A stretch of DNA of 42,988 nt from an uncultured Oscillospiraceae bacterium (GCA_934565795.1 CAKTIM010000020.1:1-42988), one strand, 5' to 3'; positions 25,521-34,805 are shown, numbered from the stretch's first letter. The notes: generated by a model not told the origin, from the sequence alone. Numbers and translations: made by a program.

Positions 25521-26380
25521 TCTACATCAAAAAAGCTCTTGATCGTTTCCATTTTTCCGTCGCTGACCTGGGCCAGCATTAAAAATTCCCCGCTCTGGGA
25601 ATAGGCCCGGTATCGGCCCTCGGCCAGGGGGAGAGAGAAGGAATTGCCGTTGCGGCAGCGCTTCTCCTGGTTGGCCGTGAGGGTGACGGCGGGGAGCTGG
25701 GCGAACATGGTGTCCACCGGGCGCAGGTACCCGGCGGGATCGCCGGATTCCAGCAGGGCATCCAGGGGCACGGCCTGGGACAGGTCGTACTCCCCCGCCC
25801 GGGTGCGCCGCAGCTGCTCCATGCAGCCGCCGCAGCCCAGGGCGTCGCCAATATCCTGGCACAGGGTGCGGATGTAGGTGCCCTTGGAGCAGTCCACCCG
25901 CAGCCGGGGGCAGCCGTTTTCCATGCCCAGGTATTCCAGGGCGTGAATGGTGATGGGCCGGGGCTGGCGCTCCACCTCCCGGCCCCGCCGGGCCAGGTCG
26001 CAGAGCTTCTGACCGTTGACCTTCAGGGCGGAGTACATGGGGGGGATTTGCAGGATATCGCCCCGGAAGCGGGCCAGGGCGGCCTGGATTTTTTCATCGT
26101 CCAGCTGCACCTCGCGGGATGACAGCACCGTGCCGGTGATGTCCTGGGTATCGGTGGTGATGCCGGGGCGCAGCAGGGTGACATATTCCTTCCGGGCGTG
26201 CTCAAAGAACTCCACCGCCCGGGTGGCCCTGCCCACGAACACGGGCAGTACCCCGGTGGCCATGGGATCCAGCGTCCCCCCGTGGCCGATGCGCCGGGTG
26301 CCGAACACCCGCCGCAGCCGCGCCGTCACATCCTGACTCGTCCACCCCTGGGGCTTATCCACAATTACGATTCCATTCAT
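25517..26380 (-). CDS. truB: tRNA pseudouridine(55) synthase TruB
   Basis: The product has 287 residues and converts U55 to pseudouridine in the T-loop of tRNAs. The start MNGIVIVDKPQGWTSQDV is the family N-terminus, and the catalytic Asp38 sits in GHGGTLDPMATGVLPV. CSKGTYIRTLCQDIG is the second conserved motif. It lies between nrnA (12-nt gap) and ribF (4-nt overlap) in the conserved operon. Confidence 0.96.
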   Translation of the reverse strand: MNGIVIVDKPQGWTSQDVTARLRRVFGTRRIGHGGTLDPMATGVLPVFVGRATRAVEFFEHARKEYVTLLRPGITTDTQDITGTVLSSREVQLDDEKIQAALARFRGDILQIPPMYSALKVNGQKLCDLARRGREVERQPRPITIHALEYLGMENGCPRLRVDCSKGTYIRTLCQDIGDALGCGGCMEQLRRTRAGEYDLSQAVPLDALLESGDPAGYLRPVDTMFAQLPAVTLTANQEKRCRNGNSFSLPLAEGRYRAYSQSGEFLMLAQVSDGKMETIKSFFDVE

Positions 26381-26392
26381 GGGGTACCTCTT

Positions 26393-27340
26393 TTACAGCG
26401 CCAGCATAACTTCTTCCACAGCTTTGGTGGCTTCTTCCAGGGGGAGGGAGAGGGTGGCACCGGCGGCGCCTTTGTGGCCGCCGCCGCCGAAGGGGACGGT
26501 GATGCGGGTGGCGTCGTAGCCGGGGATGGCGCGGACGGAGAGCTTGACCCTGCCGTCACTGCTCTGGCGCAGGGTGGCGGCTAGGCACACACCGGCTACG
26601 GTGCGGGGGAAGCTGGAAATGTTATCCATATCGTCCCCGGTGACGCCCATCTCCTGCTCCACCGCCCGGGGGATGGCGCAGATGCACATGCTGCCGCCCT
26701 GCAGCAGCTTCATATGATCCACGATCCAGCCCTGCATTTTCAGCCGGGACAGGGTATTGGTCTCAAACAGCTCCATATTCAGCTCATAGATCCTGGCCCC
26801 GGCCTGGGCGCAGGCGGCGGCGGTGGCGAAGGTATGGGCGGTGGTGTTGGCATAGCGGAAGCAGCCGGTGTCGGTGGACGCGCCCACGTAGAGGGCCTCG
26901 GCGATCCCCTGGGTCAGGGGGCAGCCCAGCAGGGTCAGCAGGTCGTAGATGATCTCCGCGCAGCTGGCGCTGTCCGGGTCTACCAGCTCAGAATCCGTGA
27001 AGCTGGTGGCGCTGCCGTGATGGTCGATGCGCAGCTGAATGTGGCCCAGAAGGGGCTGAAAATCCTCCGGCAGCATATTGGGCGACGCCACATCCACGCT
27101 GACGATGCACTCGCCGGGGGCGGCTTTCCCAGCGGTCAGGCCCTGGTGGAGCCAGCGATAGCGGGGGGTGACCTCCCGGTTTTCCAGCACGTGGGCCGTC
27201 TTGCCCAGGGCGCGCAGCCCCAGGCACAGGGCGGCGGCAGAGCCGACGGTATCCCCGTCCGGCCGGGTGTGGGTGAGGATCAGGTAACGGTCATGCTCCT
27301 TCAGGAACGCGGCGGTTTCAGCTCTCGTCAGTATCTTCAT
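26393..27340 (-). CDS. nrnA: DHH/DHHA1 phosphoesterase NrnA (oligoribonuclease/pAp phosphatase)
   Basis: The product has 315 residues. It degrades short RNA oligomers and 3'-phosphoadenosine 5'-phosphate using Mn2+. The DHH domain has THTRPDGDTVGSAAAL near residue 25 and RIDHHGSATSF near residue 110. The DHHA1 domain ends in the glycine-rich TVPFGGGGHKGAAGATL. The ATG at 27340 was chosen because GGAG lies 7 nt upstream; TTG at 27346 adds two residues. It overlaps the end of rbfA by 23 bases, so the two are translationally coupled. Confidence 0.93.
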   Translation of the reverse strand: MKILTRAETAAFLKEHDRYLILTHTRPDGDTVGSAAALCLGLRALGKTAHVLENREVTPRYRWLHQGLTAGKAAPGECIVSVDVASPNMLPEDFQPLLGHIQLRIDHHGSATSFTDSELVDPDSASCAEIIYDLLTLLGCPLTQGIAEALYVGASTDTGCFRYANTTAHTFATAAACAQAGARIYELNMELFETNTLSRLKMQGWIVDHMKLLQGGSMCICAIPRAVEQEMGVTGDDMDNISSFPRTVAGVCLAATLRQSSDGRVKLSVRAIPGYDATRITVPFGGGGHKGAAGATLSLPLEEATKAVEEVMLAL

Positions 27341-27683
27341 CGGCAATCTCCAGAGAATTGATCAGCTTCAGCATCTTTGCGCCGTAGGTGATGCTGTCGT
27401 CCAGGCTCCACACGATCTCAGGTGCGTAGCGCAGCTGCAAATTGTGGCCCAGCTCCCGGCGCAGGTAGCCTCCGGCGGATTTCAGCCCCGCCATGGCGTT
27501 CTTCACCCGGTCTTCCTCCAGGAAGCTGACATATACCTTGGTATAGCGCAGATCGGGGGTGGTCTCCACCCGTGTGATGGAGATCATGGTATCCTGCACC
27601 CGGGGATCCTTCACCGTGCGCAGGAGGGAGGAAAGCTCCTTCTGGATTTCCTCATTGATGCGAATGATTCGGTTGTTAGACAT
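27318..27683 (-). CDS. rbfA: Ribosome-binding factor A
   Basis: The product has 121 residues and is needed for late 30S subunit maturation, binding 16S rRNA. It has the KH-like RbfA pattern: RIIRINEEIQKELSSLL, VKDPRVQDTMISITRVE, LRYTKVYVSFL, and the conserved LRRELGHNLQLRYAPEIVW. The ATG at 27683 follows GGAGGAAACAAAC; the in-frame ATG 15 nt upstream overlaps that site. It normally follows infB directly, but here two repeat elements separate them by 560 bp. Confidence 0.95.
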   Translation of the reverse strand: MSNNRIIRINEEIQKELSSLLRTVKDPRVQDTMISITRVETTPDLRYTKVYVSFLEEDRVKNAMAGLKSAGGYLRRELGHNLQLRYAPEIVWSLDDSITYGAKMLKLINSLEIADEDTDES

Positions 27684-27717
27684 GTTTGTTTCCTCCATAT
27701 TGCACCCTCAAAAAGCG

Positions 27718-27963
27718 CCCCTGAAAGGTTTAGCGGGTGTAGCCGTCCTCGACGGCGTACAGCCGCTTAATGCAAAGCGGAGCTGGCTCGGCGCAGCCGA
27801 GACTGAGGGGTTGCGGCAGGCACTTATGGTTTTATTAAGAGTTTGGCGAATACGTAGAATGTTGGTCATACCTCGTACGAATTCGCCTAGGTTCTTTTAC
27901 ATTGGTATTCTGCGTACTGCGCCTGACCCCTCCGGCGCTGTGCGCCGCCTCCCCTTTCAGGGG
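27718..27963. mobile_element. MITE-like element, copy B
   Basis: The 246-bp element starts CCCCTGAAAGGTTTAGC and ends CCTCCCCTTTCAGGGG. The centre holds GGCGAATACGTA and TACGAATTCGCC as an inverted repeat around TCATACC. It is closely similar to copy C next to it and to the reverse of the middle of copy A. It lies about 35 bp before the rbfA start (reading the operon direction), inside an essential operon, and encodes no protein. Confidence 0.82.
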
Positions 27964-27983
27964 AGGTTTTTCCTCCAAAGCGT

Positions 27984-28235
27984 CCCTGAAAGGTTCAGCA
28001 GGTGTAGCCGACCGCAGGGCGGCGTACAGCTGCTTAATGCAAAGCGGAGCTGGCTCGGCGCAGCCGAGACTGAGGGGTCGCGATGGGCACTTGTGGTTTT
28101 ATGAAAACTTGGGCGAATTCGTAGAATGTTGGTCATACCTCGTACGAATTCGCCCAGGTTCTTTCATATTGGTATTCTGCGTACCGCAGTTGACCCCTCC
28201 GGCTCACATCCGTGAGCCGCCTCCCCTTTCAGGGG
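27984..28235. mobile_element. MITE-like element, copy C
   Basis: The 252-bp element is in direct tandem with copy B and nearly the same in sequence. The central palindrome GGGCGAATTCGTA...TACGAATTCGCCC is more perfect here than in copy B. It ends 10 bp beyond the infB stop codon. The 20-bp gap between B and C (AGGTTTTTCCTCC...) contains a T-run after the terminal hairpin, which could act as a weak terminator on the plus strand only. Confidence 0.82.
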
Positions 28236-28245
28236 AGGTTAGAGC

Positions 28246-30597
28246 TTAGCGCTTGACTTCCTGCATGACGTAGCATTCAAAGATGTCGCCTTCGCGGATG
28301 TCGTTGAATTTGACCACGCTCATGCCGCATTCGTAACCGGCGGTGACTTCCTTGGCGGCGTCCTTGAAGCGCTGCAGGGAGCCGATCTCGCCCTCGTGGA
28401 TGACGATGTGGTCGCGCAGGATGCGCACCTTGGAATCCCGGGTGACCTTGCCGTCCTTGACCATGCAGCCCGCGATGGTGCCGATGGCACTGACCTTGTA
28501 GGTCATGCGCACCTCGGCGTGGCCAATGACGACCTCCTCATACTTGGGTGCCAGCATGCCCTTCATGGCGGCTTCGATCTCGTCGATGGCGTCGTAGATC
28601 ACGCGATAGAACCGCATGTCCACATTGGCCCGCTGGCCGCTGGCCTGGGCGGCGGCATCCGGGCGGACGTTGAAGCCCACGATGATGGCCCCGGCGGTGG
28701 AGGCAAGCAATATATCGGATTCGTTGATGGCGCCCACGCCGGTGTGGATCACCCGGACGCGAACCTCCTCGTTGCTCAGCTTCTCCAGGGAGGCCTTCAC
28801 AGCCTCGGCGGAGCCCTGCACGTCGGCCTTGACGATCAGGGGCAGCTCCTTCATTTCGCCCTCCTGCATCCGGGCGAAGAGGTTATCCAGGGTGACCTTC
28901 TGCTGGAGCTTGGCCTGGGCGTCCTTCTCCGCCTGGCGGCGCTGCTCCACCAGCTCGCGGGCCATGCGCTCATCGGATACCACGTCGAATTCGTCGCCGG
29001 GGACGGGGGCCTCGGAAAGGCCGGTGATCTCCACAGGCATGGACGGGCCGGCGGACTTGACGGTGCGGCCCTTGTCGTTGGTCATGACCCGCACGCGGCC
29101 CACGGAGGTACCGGCGATGATGGTATCGCCCTGATTCAGGGTACCGTTCTGCACCAGCAGGGTGGCGATGGGGCCGCGGGTCTTGTCCAGGCGGGCCTCA
29201 ATGACGGTGCCCTTGGCCCGGCGGTTGGGGTTGGCCTTCAGCTCCAGCACCTCGGCGGAGAGGATGACCATCTCCAGCAGGTTATCCAGGCCCTGGCCAG
29301 TCTTGGCGGAGATGGGGCAGATCACGGTGTCGCCGCCCCATTCCTCGGGGATCAGGTCGTACTTGGTCAGCTGCTCCTTGATCTTGTCCGGGTTGGCGGT
29401 GGGCTTATCCATTTTGTTGATGGCCACGATGATGGGCACCTTGGCCGCCTTGGCATGGTTGATGGATTCCACGGTCTGGGGCATGATGCCGTCGTCCGCG
29501 GCCACCACCAGGATGGCGATATCGGTGCACATGGCGCCCCGGGCGCGCATGGAGGTAAAGGCGGCGTGGCCCGGCGTATCCAGGAAAGTGACCATGTTGC
29601 CGTTCACGTCCACGGTGTAAGCGCCGATGTGCTGGGTGATGCCGCCGGCCTCTCCGGCGGTGACGGAGGTCTTGCGGATGGCATCCAGCAGGGAGGTCTT
29701 GCCATGGTCTACGTGGCCCATGACCACCACCACGGGGGCGCGGGTGACCAGCTCGTCGGCGGTGTCCTCGTGGGCGTCGATGATCTTCTCCTCAATGGTG
29801 ACGGTGACTTCCTTTTCCACCTTGCAGCCCATTTCGGTGGCCACATATTCGGCGGTATCGAAGTCGATGGTCTGGTTGATGGCGGCCATGACGCCGTTCT
29901 TCATCAGCAGCTTGATCACCTCACCGGCGGTCTTCTTCATCCGGGAGGCCAGCTCGCCCACGGTGATCTCCTCCGGGATCTTGACGGTAAGGGGAGCCTT
30001 GCGGGCCACCTCCATTTGTAGGCGGCGCATCTTCTCCTGCTCCTCGCTGCGGGACTTGTTGCCCCGGAACTTGTTGTCGCGCTTATTCTGCTGCTGGCCC
30101 TTCTTGCCGCCGATGCGCTGCTTGCCGCCCTGATAATTCTGGACGCGCTCGGATACCAGGCTGTCCACCCGGTCGTCAAAGCGGGCGGAATTGACCTGCA
30201 CGGCGGAGGTATCCACAATGCGGCGCTCCCGCTTGCGCTCCGGCTCCTTGGGCTTGGCAGGGGCGGCGACAGGCTCGCTCTTCTTCTCGGCGGCGGGAGC
30301 GGGGGCGGCGGGCTGCCCGGCGGGCTTTTCAGCGCTCTGCGTGGGCTTCGGCTCCTCCTTCTTCGGCTCCGGCTTTTTCTCGGCAGGCTTGGCCTGGACG
30401 GCGAACACCTGCTCCAGAGAATCGATCTGGTGCTGCTGGGTCACGTAATCCAGCAGGACGTTCAGCTCCTCATCGGTGAGGACTTGGGTATTGGACTTGG
30501 GTTTCTCAAAGAATTTGGACAGAATCTCCGAGACCTCCTTGGGCGTAAACCCCAAATCCGCCGCGACCTCCTTCAATCGAACCTTCACAATACTCAT
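28246..30597 (-). CDS. infB: Translation initiation factor IF-2
   Basis: The product is a 783-residue GTPase that places initiator tRNA on the 30S subunit. The N-terminal IF2N helix region ([18 protein letters not shown]) is followed by a long Lys/Glu/Pro/Ala-rich linker (about residues 68-200). The G domain starts near 290: GHVDHGKTS at 294, then [13 protein letters not shown] and SAKTG. Domains II-IV follow, with [12 protein letters not shown] near the end. The ATG at 30597 has GGAGG about 12 nt upstream, a slightly long spacing. It follows the L7Ae gene in the operon. Confidence 0.97.
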   Translation of the reverse strand: MSIVKVRLKEVAADLGFTPKEVSEILSKFFEKPKSNTQVLTDEELNVLLDYVTQQHQIDSLEQVFAVQAKPAEKKPEPKKEEPKPTQSAEKPAGQPAAPAPAAEKKSEPVAAPAKPKEPERKRERRIVDTSAVQVNSARFDDRVDSLVSERVQNYQGGKQRIGGKKGQQQNKRDNKFRGNKSRSEEQEKMRRLQMEVARKAPLTVKIPEEITVGELASRMKKTAGEVIKLLMKNGVMAAINQTIDFDTAEYVATEMGCKVEKEVTVTIEEKIIDAHEDTADELVTRAPVVVVMGHVDHGKTSLLDAIRKTSVTAGEAGGITQHIGAYTVDVNGNMVTFLDTPGHAAFTSMRARGAMCTDIAILVVAADDGIMPQTVESINHAKAAKVPIIVAINKMDKPTANPDKIKEQLTKYDLIPEEWGGDTVICPISAKTGQGLDNLLEMVILSAEVLELKANPNRRAKGTVIEARLDKTRGPIATLLVQNGTLNQGDTIIAGTSVGRVRVMTNDKGRTVKSAGPSMPVEITGLSEAPVPGDEFDVVSDERMARELVEQRRQAEKDAQAKLQQKVTLDNLFARMQEGEMKELPLIVKADVQGSAEAVKASLEKLSNEEVRVRVIHTGVGAINESDILLASTAGAIIVGFNVRPDAAAQASGQRANVDMRFYRVIYDAIDEIEAAMKGMLAPKYEEVVIGHAEVRMTYKVSAIGTIAGCMVKDGKVTRDSKVRILRDHIVIHEGEIGSLQRFKDAAKEVTAGYECGMSVVKFNDIREGDIFECYVMQEVKR

Positions 30598-30642
30598 ATA
30601 TTATACGCACCTCCATAAATACAAACACAAACACTCCAAGCG

Positions 30643-30658
30643 CCCCTGAAAGGGGAGG
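30643..30658. repeat. Short palindromic remnant of the MITE-like element
   Basis: CCCCTGAAAGGGGAGG sits in the 63-bp gap between the L7Ae gene and infB. It matches the terminal sequence of copies B and C (in reverse) without the body, so it looks like a solo end or excision footprint in the same operon. Confidence 0.5.
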
Positions 30659-30660
30659 TT

Positions 30661-31077
30661 TTATTTCTTCCCTCTTCTGACATTCCTCTTGTGGGCCTTG
30701 GCTTCGGCCTGGCGCTTTTGAAGCTTTTGGGACTTGGCGTCCAGGGCGTCGATGGCGCTCTGGCACAGCTGGGGCTGGGGCAGACTCCTGAGCAGGGCCA
30801 GGGCCAGGGCGGCGTCGGTGACGGCGGCGATGGCCAGGCTGGTTCGGCCCACGGCAATGCCCATGTCCTCCTTGGTAAAGGGCAGGCGGACACACTGCTG
30901 CTCCGTCCCGGCGGCGTAGGACTTGGCCCTGCGCCAGGTATGGTCGGCGGCGTCGGCGGCCACGGCAATCAGATATGCCTTGCCCGCGCGGGCGGCGTCG
31001 CCCACCGGCTCCTCACCCAGCTCCACCCGTCCGGCCTTGCGGGCCAGGGAGAGATAGCTCAGCGCTTTAGCCTCCAT
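30661..31077 (-). CDS. L7Ae-family RNA-binding protein (YlxQ-like)
   Basis: The product has 138 residues. The L7Ae/L30e fold spans residues 1-100: LSYLSLARKAGRVELGEEPV at the start, then the strand-helix units YLIAVAADAADHTWRRAKSY and LPFTKEDMGIAVGRTSLAIAA. Relatives bind kink-turn RNA; the operon member is YlxQ. A basic C-terminal tail (KAHKRNVRRGKK) extends past the domain and probably adds RNA contacts. Its start overlaps the end of ylxR by 11 bases. Confidence 0.9.
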   Translation of the reverse strand: MEAKALSYLSLARKAGRVELGEEPVGDAARAGKAYLIAVAADAADHTWRRAKSYAAGTEQQCVRLPFTKEDMGIAVGRTSLAIAAVTDAALALALLRSLPQPQLCQSAIDALDAKSQKLQKRQAEAKAHKRNVRRGKK

Positions 31078-31333
31078 GCTCCATCTCCTTTTCCAGCCGG
31101 GCGTAGACCTCCTCCGGGATGGTCACCTCCAGGCTTCTGTCCAGGGCCTTGCTGCGCAGGGCCTTCTTCAGGCATTCGGGATCGGGGCAGATGTAAGCGC
31201 CCCGGCCGGGGGCCTTACCGCTGAAATCCAGGCTGACGCTGCCGTCGGTGCCACGCACCACACGGATCAGCTCCCGCTTGGCCTTGCGGGCCCGGCAGCC
31301 CATGCACTGACGCTGGGGAATCTTCTTCTGCAA
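31067..31333 (-). CDS. ylxR: YlxR/RnpM RNA-binding protein (DUF448)
   Basis: The product has 88 residues. The family signature RQCMGCRARKAKRELIRVVR is visible at residues 8-27, followed by GKAPGRGAYICPDPECL. Homologues bind RNA and, as RnpM, modulate RNase P; that function is family knowledge only. It is located between nusA and the L7Ae gene, as in most Firmicutes. Confidence 0.93.
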   Translation of the reverse strand: MQKKIPQRQCMGCRARKAKRELIRVVRGTDGSVSLDFSGKAPGRGAYICPDPECLKKALRSKALDRSLEVTIPEEVYARLEKEMEHGG

Positions 31334-31366
31334 GCTGTTCTCCCCCTTTCTGTAGGGTCGGGAAAT

Positions 31367-32536
31367 TTACTCGGCAGCTTCCTCGCTGCTTTCAGCCTCG
31401 TCCTCCGGCTCGGCGGCCTTGGGGGCCTGGGAGGCGGGCTTGATATCGATCTTATAGCCGGTGAGTCGGGCGGCCAGGCGGGCGTTCTGGCCCTCCTTGC
31501 CGATGGCCAGGCTCAGCTGGTCGTCGGGCACGACGACGCTGCATGCCTTCTGCCCCGGCACCAGGGTGACGCTGATCACGTCCGCCGGGCTGAGGGCGGC
31601 CTTGACGTATTCGCAGGGATCCTCGCTCCACACGACGATCTCGATCTTCTCGCCATGCAGCGCCTCCACCACAGCGGCCACACGTCCGCCCCGGGGGCCG
31701 ACGCAGGCGCCCACCGGGTCGATGCCCTCCATGGTGGCGCGCACGGCCATCTTGGAGCGGGAACCAGCCTCCCGGGCGATGTTGCGGATCTCCACCTGGC
31801 CGTCGGCGATCTCCGGGGTCTCCAGCTCGAACAGGCGGCGGATCAGGTTGGGATGGGTGCGGGATACATGGATCAGCGGGCCGCGGGTGGGCTTGCGCAC
31901 CTCCATGACGTAGACCTGGATGTGGTCGCCCTCGGTGAAGTGCTCGCCGGGAATCTGCTCGGAGGCGGGCAGCAGGGCCTCGGAGGCGTCGGTGCCCTGG
32001 CCGATTTTGACAATGATGTCGCCGGTGCCGGGCATGACCCGGGACACGGTGCCGGTGAGCAGCTCCTGAGCCTTGCTGGAGTAGCTCTCGAACATGGCTC
32101 CCCGCTCGGCCTCGCGGATGCCCTGGATGACCACCTGCTTGGCGGTCTGGGCGGCGATGCGGCCGAATTTGCTGATGTCCACGGGAATATAGATGGCGTC
32201 GCCCACCTGGGCGTCGGGGTTATAGCGACGGGCGGCGTCGATGGGCAGCTCCAGGGCCAGATCCTCCAGCTCCTCGTTGGCCACGGCGGTCTTGACCTGG
32301 AACATGGTCAGGCCATGCTCGTCCAGATTCACCACCACGTTGTCGGCGGGTAAGTCCCGGTGATCCTCCCGGTCTCTGCGGTAGGCGTTGATCAGCGCCT
32401 GCTTCAGCCGCTCCACCATGTAGTCCACGGGGATGCCCTTGAGCTTTTCCAGCTCCCGCAGGCTGTCGAAAATTTCTGCGCCGATGTCCACCTTGGGTGC
32501 CTCGGCCTGTTTCTTGGCTCTGGTATTTCTTGCCAT
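31367..32536 (-). CDS. nusA: Transcription termination/antitermination factor NusA
   Basis: The product has 389 residues. Order: N-terminal RNA polymerase-binding domain (VDIGAEIFDSLRELEKLKG), S1 domain (about residues 135-200), KH1 (GACVGPRGGRVAAVVEALHG) and KH2 (LSLAIGKEGQNARLAARLTG). A short acidic Glu/Ala tail follows. There are no E. coli-type C-terminal repeats, as usual in Gram-positives. The ATG at 32536 has AGGAGG six nt upstream, so the longer frame to 32596 was rejected. rimP precedes it with a 13-bp gap. Confidence 0.97.
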   Translation of the reverse strand: MARNTRAKKQAEAPKVDIGAEIFDSLRELEKLKGIPVDYMVERLKQALINAYRRDREDHRDLPADNVVVNLDEHGLTMFQVKTAVANEELEDLALELPIDAARRYNPDAQVGDAIYIPVDISKFGRIAAQTAKQVVIQGIREAERGAMFESYSSKAQELLTGTVSRVMPGTGDIIVKIGQGTDASEALLPASEQIPGEHFTEGDHIQVYVMEVRKPTRGPLIHVSRTHPNLIRRLFELETPEIADGQVEIRNIAREAGSRSKMAVRATMEGIDPVGACVGPRGGRVAAVVEALHGEKIEIVVWSEDPCEYVKAALSPADVISVTLVPGQKACSVVVPDDQLSLAIGKEGQNARLAARLTGYKIDIKPASQAPKAAEPEDEAESSEEAAE

Positions 32537-32549
32537 TTCTGTCCTCCTG

Positions 32550-33002
32550 TCAGAATTCCACCCGAAGCCGCACCAGCGCGACCTGGGATTTTTCAAATGT
32601 TACGGTTTCCTTGCCGGTATCCACGGTCACCCGGCCGTCCTCATACCCCCGCAGCACAGCGGGAATCTCCTTCAGTCCGTTCACGGGCCGGTAGAGCTTG
32701 ACGGTGACGGGGCTGCCCAGAAAGCGGGCGAAATCCTCGGGCCGCTTCAGCGCTCGCTCCAGCCCGGCGGAGCAGACCTCGAACTGGTAATGGTCGGGGA
32801 TGGGGTCGTGCTCGTCCAGAATGGGGTCCAGGGCGCGGGAGACGGCCTCGCAGTCGTCAATGTCCACGCCGCCCTCCTTGTCGATGGCCACCCGCAGAAT
32901 GTAATCCGCGCCCTCCCGGACGTATTCCACATCCCACAGCGAACAGCCCCGCGCCTCCACAATGGGCCGGGCCAGCTCCGCCACCGTCTGCGTGATTTTC
33001 AT
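32550..33002 (-). CDS. rimP: Ribosome maturation factor RimP
   Basis: The product has 150 residues and is required for 30S assembly. The family N-terminus reads VAELARPIVEARGCSLWDVEY, followed by LRVAIDKEGGVDIDDCEAVSR and the highly conserved FEVCSAGLERALKRPEDF. The C-terminal SH3-like domain includes VTVKLYRPVNG. It is the first gene of the operon, reading from the promoter at 33080-33108; AAGGGTGATCTG precedes the ATG. Confidence 0.95.
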   Translation of the reverse strand: MKITQTVAELARPIVEARGCSLWDVEYVREGADYILRVAIDKEGGVDIDDCEAVSRALDPILDEHDPIPDHYQFEVCSAGLERALKRPEDFARFLGSPVTVKLYRPVNGLKEIPAVLRGYEDGRVTVDTGKETVTFEKSQVALVRLRVEF

Positions 33003-33024
33003 CAGATCACCCTTTCGTCAATAA

Positions 33025-33054
33025 GAAAGAGAGGGGTTGGCACCCCTCTCTTTC
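33025..33054 (-). terminator. Hairpin in the rimP leader (terminator or attenuator)
   Basis: GAAAGAGAGGGGT (33025-33037) and ACCCCTCTCTTTC (33042-33054) form a perfect 13-bp stem with a 4-nt loop. On the minus strand it is followed by TTATTG, a poor U-tract. It lies downstream of the rimP promoter and upstream of the rimP start. It may stop read-through from the DHHW gene, or attenuate the nusA operon. Confidence 0.65.
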
Positions 33055-33079
33055 ATCATTTCCTCATACGTACAGTGGT

Positions 33080-33108
33080 ATTATAGCACCCTTATCCCCG
33101 TTTTGCAA
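33080..33108 (-). promoter_or_regulatory. Promoter of the rimP-nusA-infB-ribF operon
   Basis: On the minus strand, TTGCAA (complement of 33103-33108), 17 bp, TATAAT (complement of 33080-33085). The predicted leader of about 70 nt contains the 13-bp hairpin. Confidence 0.8.
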
Positions 33109-33146
33109 GCCCTTTTTCAGAAATATCAGGGGAAAATTCGTGATTG

Positions 33147-34805
33147 TTACCCAGCCAGCTGACCAAAAAGCACCCGGCTGAAATACTCCGGCCCCATCAG
33201 ATCCTCAATGGCGGTGATATAGGGCATGAGTATAATGTAATCCGGCTTCAGCTCCTCCAGCTGCTGAAGCACCGGGGTGCCGTTGTAGGTGCGGTAGTCG
33301 AAGGTGTAGATGGTGCTGAAATTCTGGGTCAGGAACGGCACAAAGCAGTTGGCAAAGGAGTCGCGCAGGATCACACAGGTGGGCGCGTCCTCCAGGCTGG
33401 CGTTGCACACCATAACCATGGGGTTATCCCCGCCGAACACGGCGTATTTGGAAAGAATGTCCATCCCCTCCCAATAGTTGAAGAAGGGACGCTCGTATTT
33501 CCAGCCGTTGTTCTCAATGACCCACCGGCTCAGCTCCCCGGCGGGGCGGTAGGCGATAAGCTCATCGGAGCGAAGCTTGTTGGGACGGCTGACCCGGCCG
33601 GTGAGACTGCCCCGGAACTCGCCCAGGTTCCACTCCTCCATGTCGGACAGCTCCACCGGCGTCATGCCCAGGGCCTCGCAGGTGGCCCGATAGGAATAGT
33701 AGGCTCCCAGGGCAGTCCAGTGGTGATCCGTGCGGAAGAAAAGATACTCGTTGTTGTGGGCCAGCAGGGCGGAGACGGTGTCCACCTTGACAATACGGTC
33801 GTCCAGGCGGCTTTCCAGATAGTCCAGGATTTTGCGCTGACTGACGGAGTTCAGGGATTCCTGATACTGCTCCTCGAACATGATACCCACAGCGGTGGGA
33901 GGCGGAGCGCTGACCACGGTGATACCCGTGCCGTCCAGAGCCTGAACCAGGGCGTTGAGCACGGCAGCGTAGTCGTCGGTGGTCTGCTTGGAGAAGTTCT
34001 GATACACGTAGGCGGCGTCGCCCAGCTGGAAGGTGGTCAGGTTGCGGATGATCTCCGCGCCCTCTCCGGCGTTGGCACCCTGCCATTGGGTCTCCTCCGG
34101 CCCGGTTTCCGCAGCCGGGGTTTCCTCGGGCCGCGTTTCCTCAGGCTCAGTCACCTCCGGCTGGGCTTCCCCGGCCTGGGTGGGATGCTCAGTCTGGACA
34201 GCCACGGTGGGGGCGTCGGTGGGCTGGGCCAGCAGGGCGATCTCGGTGGGGGCCTGGGTGGCCTCCTCGATGGCCGCCTCGGTAGGAGCCTGGGTGGGCG
34301 CTTCCGTGGGTGCCGCAGCAGGCGCGGCGGTCTGGGCAGACATGCTCACATCCTCGGTGGGTTCCTCGGTAGGAACCCGGGTTGGAGCCTCAGTGGCCGG
34401 TTCGGTGGGCGCCTCCGTGGGCACCTCCGTGGGCGCCAGGGTGATATTGGACACAAACACCGGCAGCGGTTCGGAGTCGTCGAAAATATCCGGCACCGTC
34501 TCCGAGGTGGGCACCGCGCCAGAGATCATCAGGTCGGCTTCACCGTGAAGCTCACTGAGCATGGTGGCAGTCTCCAGCCAACCCTCCCGGCCGGGGAAGG
34601 TGTCGGAGAACCAGGTGGAGATCCCCTGGAAGTATTCGCCGGAGGCCAGGCTCTCCCAGGAAAACTCCGGAAAGGCAGCCAGCTCCCGCCGCTCGGACAT
34701 GGACTTGTCCGGGTGCAGCGAGGGCACAAAGCAGCACACAGTCAGCACGGCCAGCACCAGGAAAAAGGGAATTACATATTTCAGCTTTGGCTTGTCGTTT
34801 TTCAT
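33147..34805 (-). CDS. DHHW family protein (AlgX/DltD-like) with Thr/Pro/Glu linker
   Basis: The product has 552 residues. One N-terminal membrane segment (YVIPFFLVLAVLTVCCFV) anchors an extracytoplasmic body. ERRELAAFPEFSWESLASG is typical of the family start, and the DHHW motif is at 360-363 (RTDHHWTALGAYY). Residues ~123-248 are a low-complexity linker of PTEAPTE-like units that splits the domain. The family works with MBOAT acyltransferases to O-acylate exported polysaccharides. The catalytic Asp-His dyad is presumed from the DHHW motif. It follows the MBOAT gene by 9 nt in one transcript. Confidence 0.87.
   Translation of the reverse strand: MKNDKPKLKYVIPFFLVLAVLTVCCFVPSLHPDKSMSERRELAAFPEFSWESLASGEYFQGISTWFSDTFPGREGWLETATMLSELHGEADLMISGAVPTSETVPDIFDDSEPLPVFVSNITLAPTEVPTEAPTEPATEAPTRVPTEEPTEDVSMSAQTAAPAAAPTEAPTQAPTEAAIEEATQAPTEIALLAQPTDAPTVAVQTEHPTQAGEAQPEVTEPEETRPEETPAAETGPEETQWQGANAGEGAEIIRNLTTFQLGDAAYVYQNFSKQTTDDYAAVLNALVQALDGTGITVVSAPPPTAVGIMFEEQYQESLNSVSQRKILDYLESRLDDRIVKVDTVSALLAHNNEYLFFRTDHHWTALGAYYSYRATCEALGMTPVELSDMEEWNLGEFRGSLTGRVSRPNKLRSDELIAYRPAGELSRWVIENNGWKYERPFFNYWEGMDILSKYAVFGGDNPMVMVCNASLEDAPTCVILRDSFANCFVPFLTQNFSTIYTFDYRTYNGTPVLQQLEELKPDYIILMPYITAIEDLMGPEYFSRVLFGQLAG

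Noticed and set aside
28396..30021. 541-residue plus-strand frame over infB, and 33144-35210 over the DHHW gene
   Set aside because: Shadows of unambiguous IF-2 and DHHW genes with His/Gly/Leu-rich composition.
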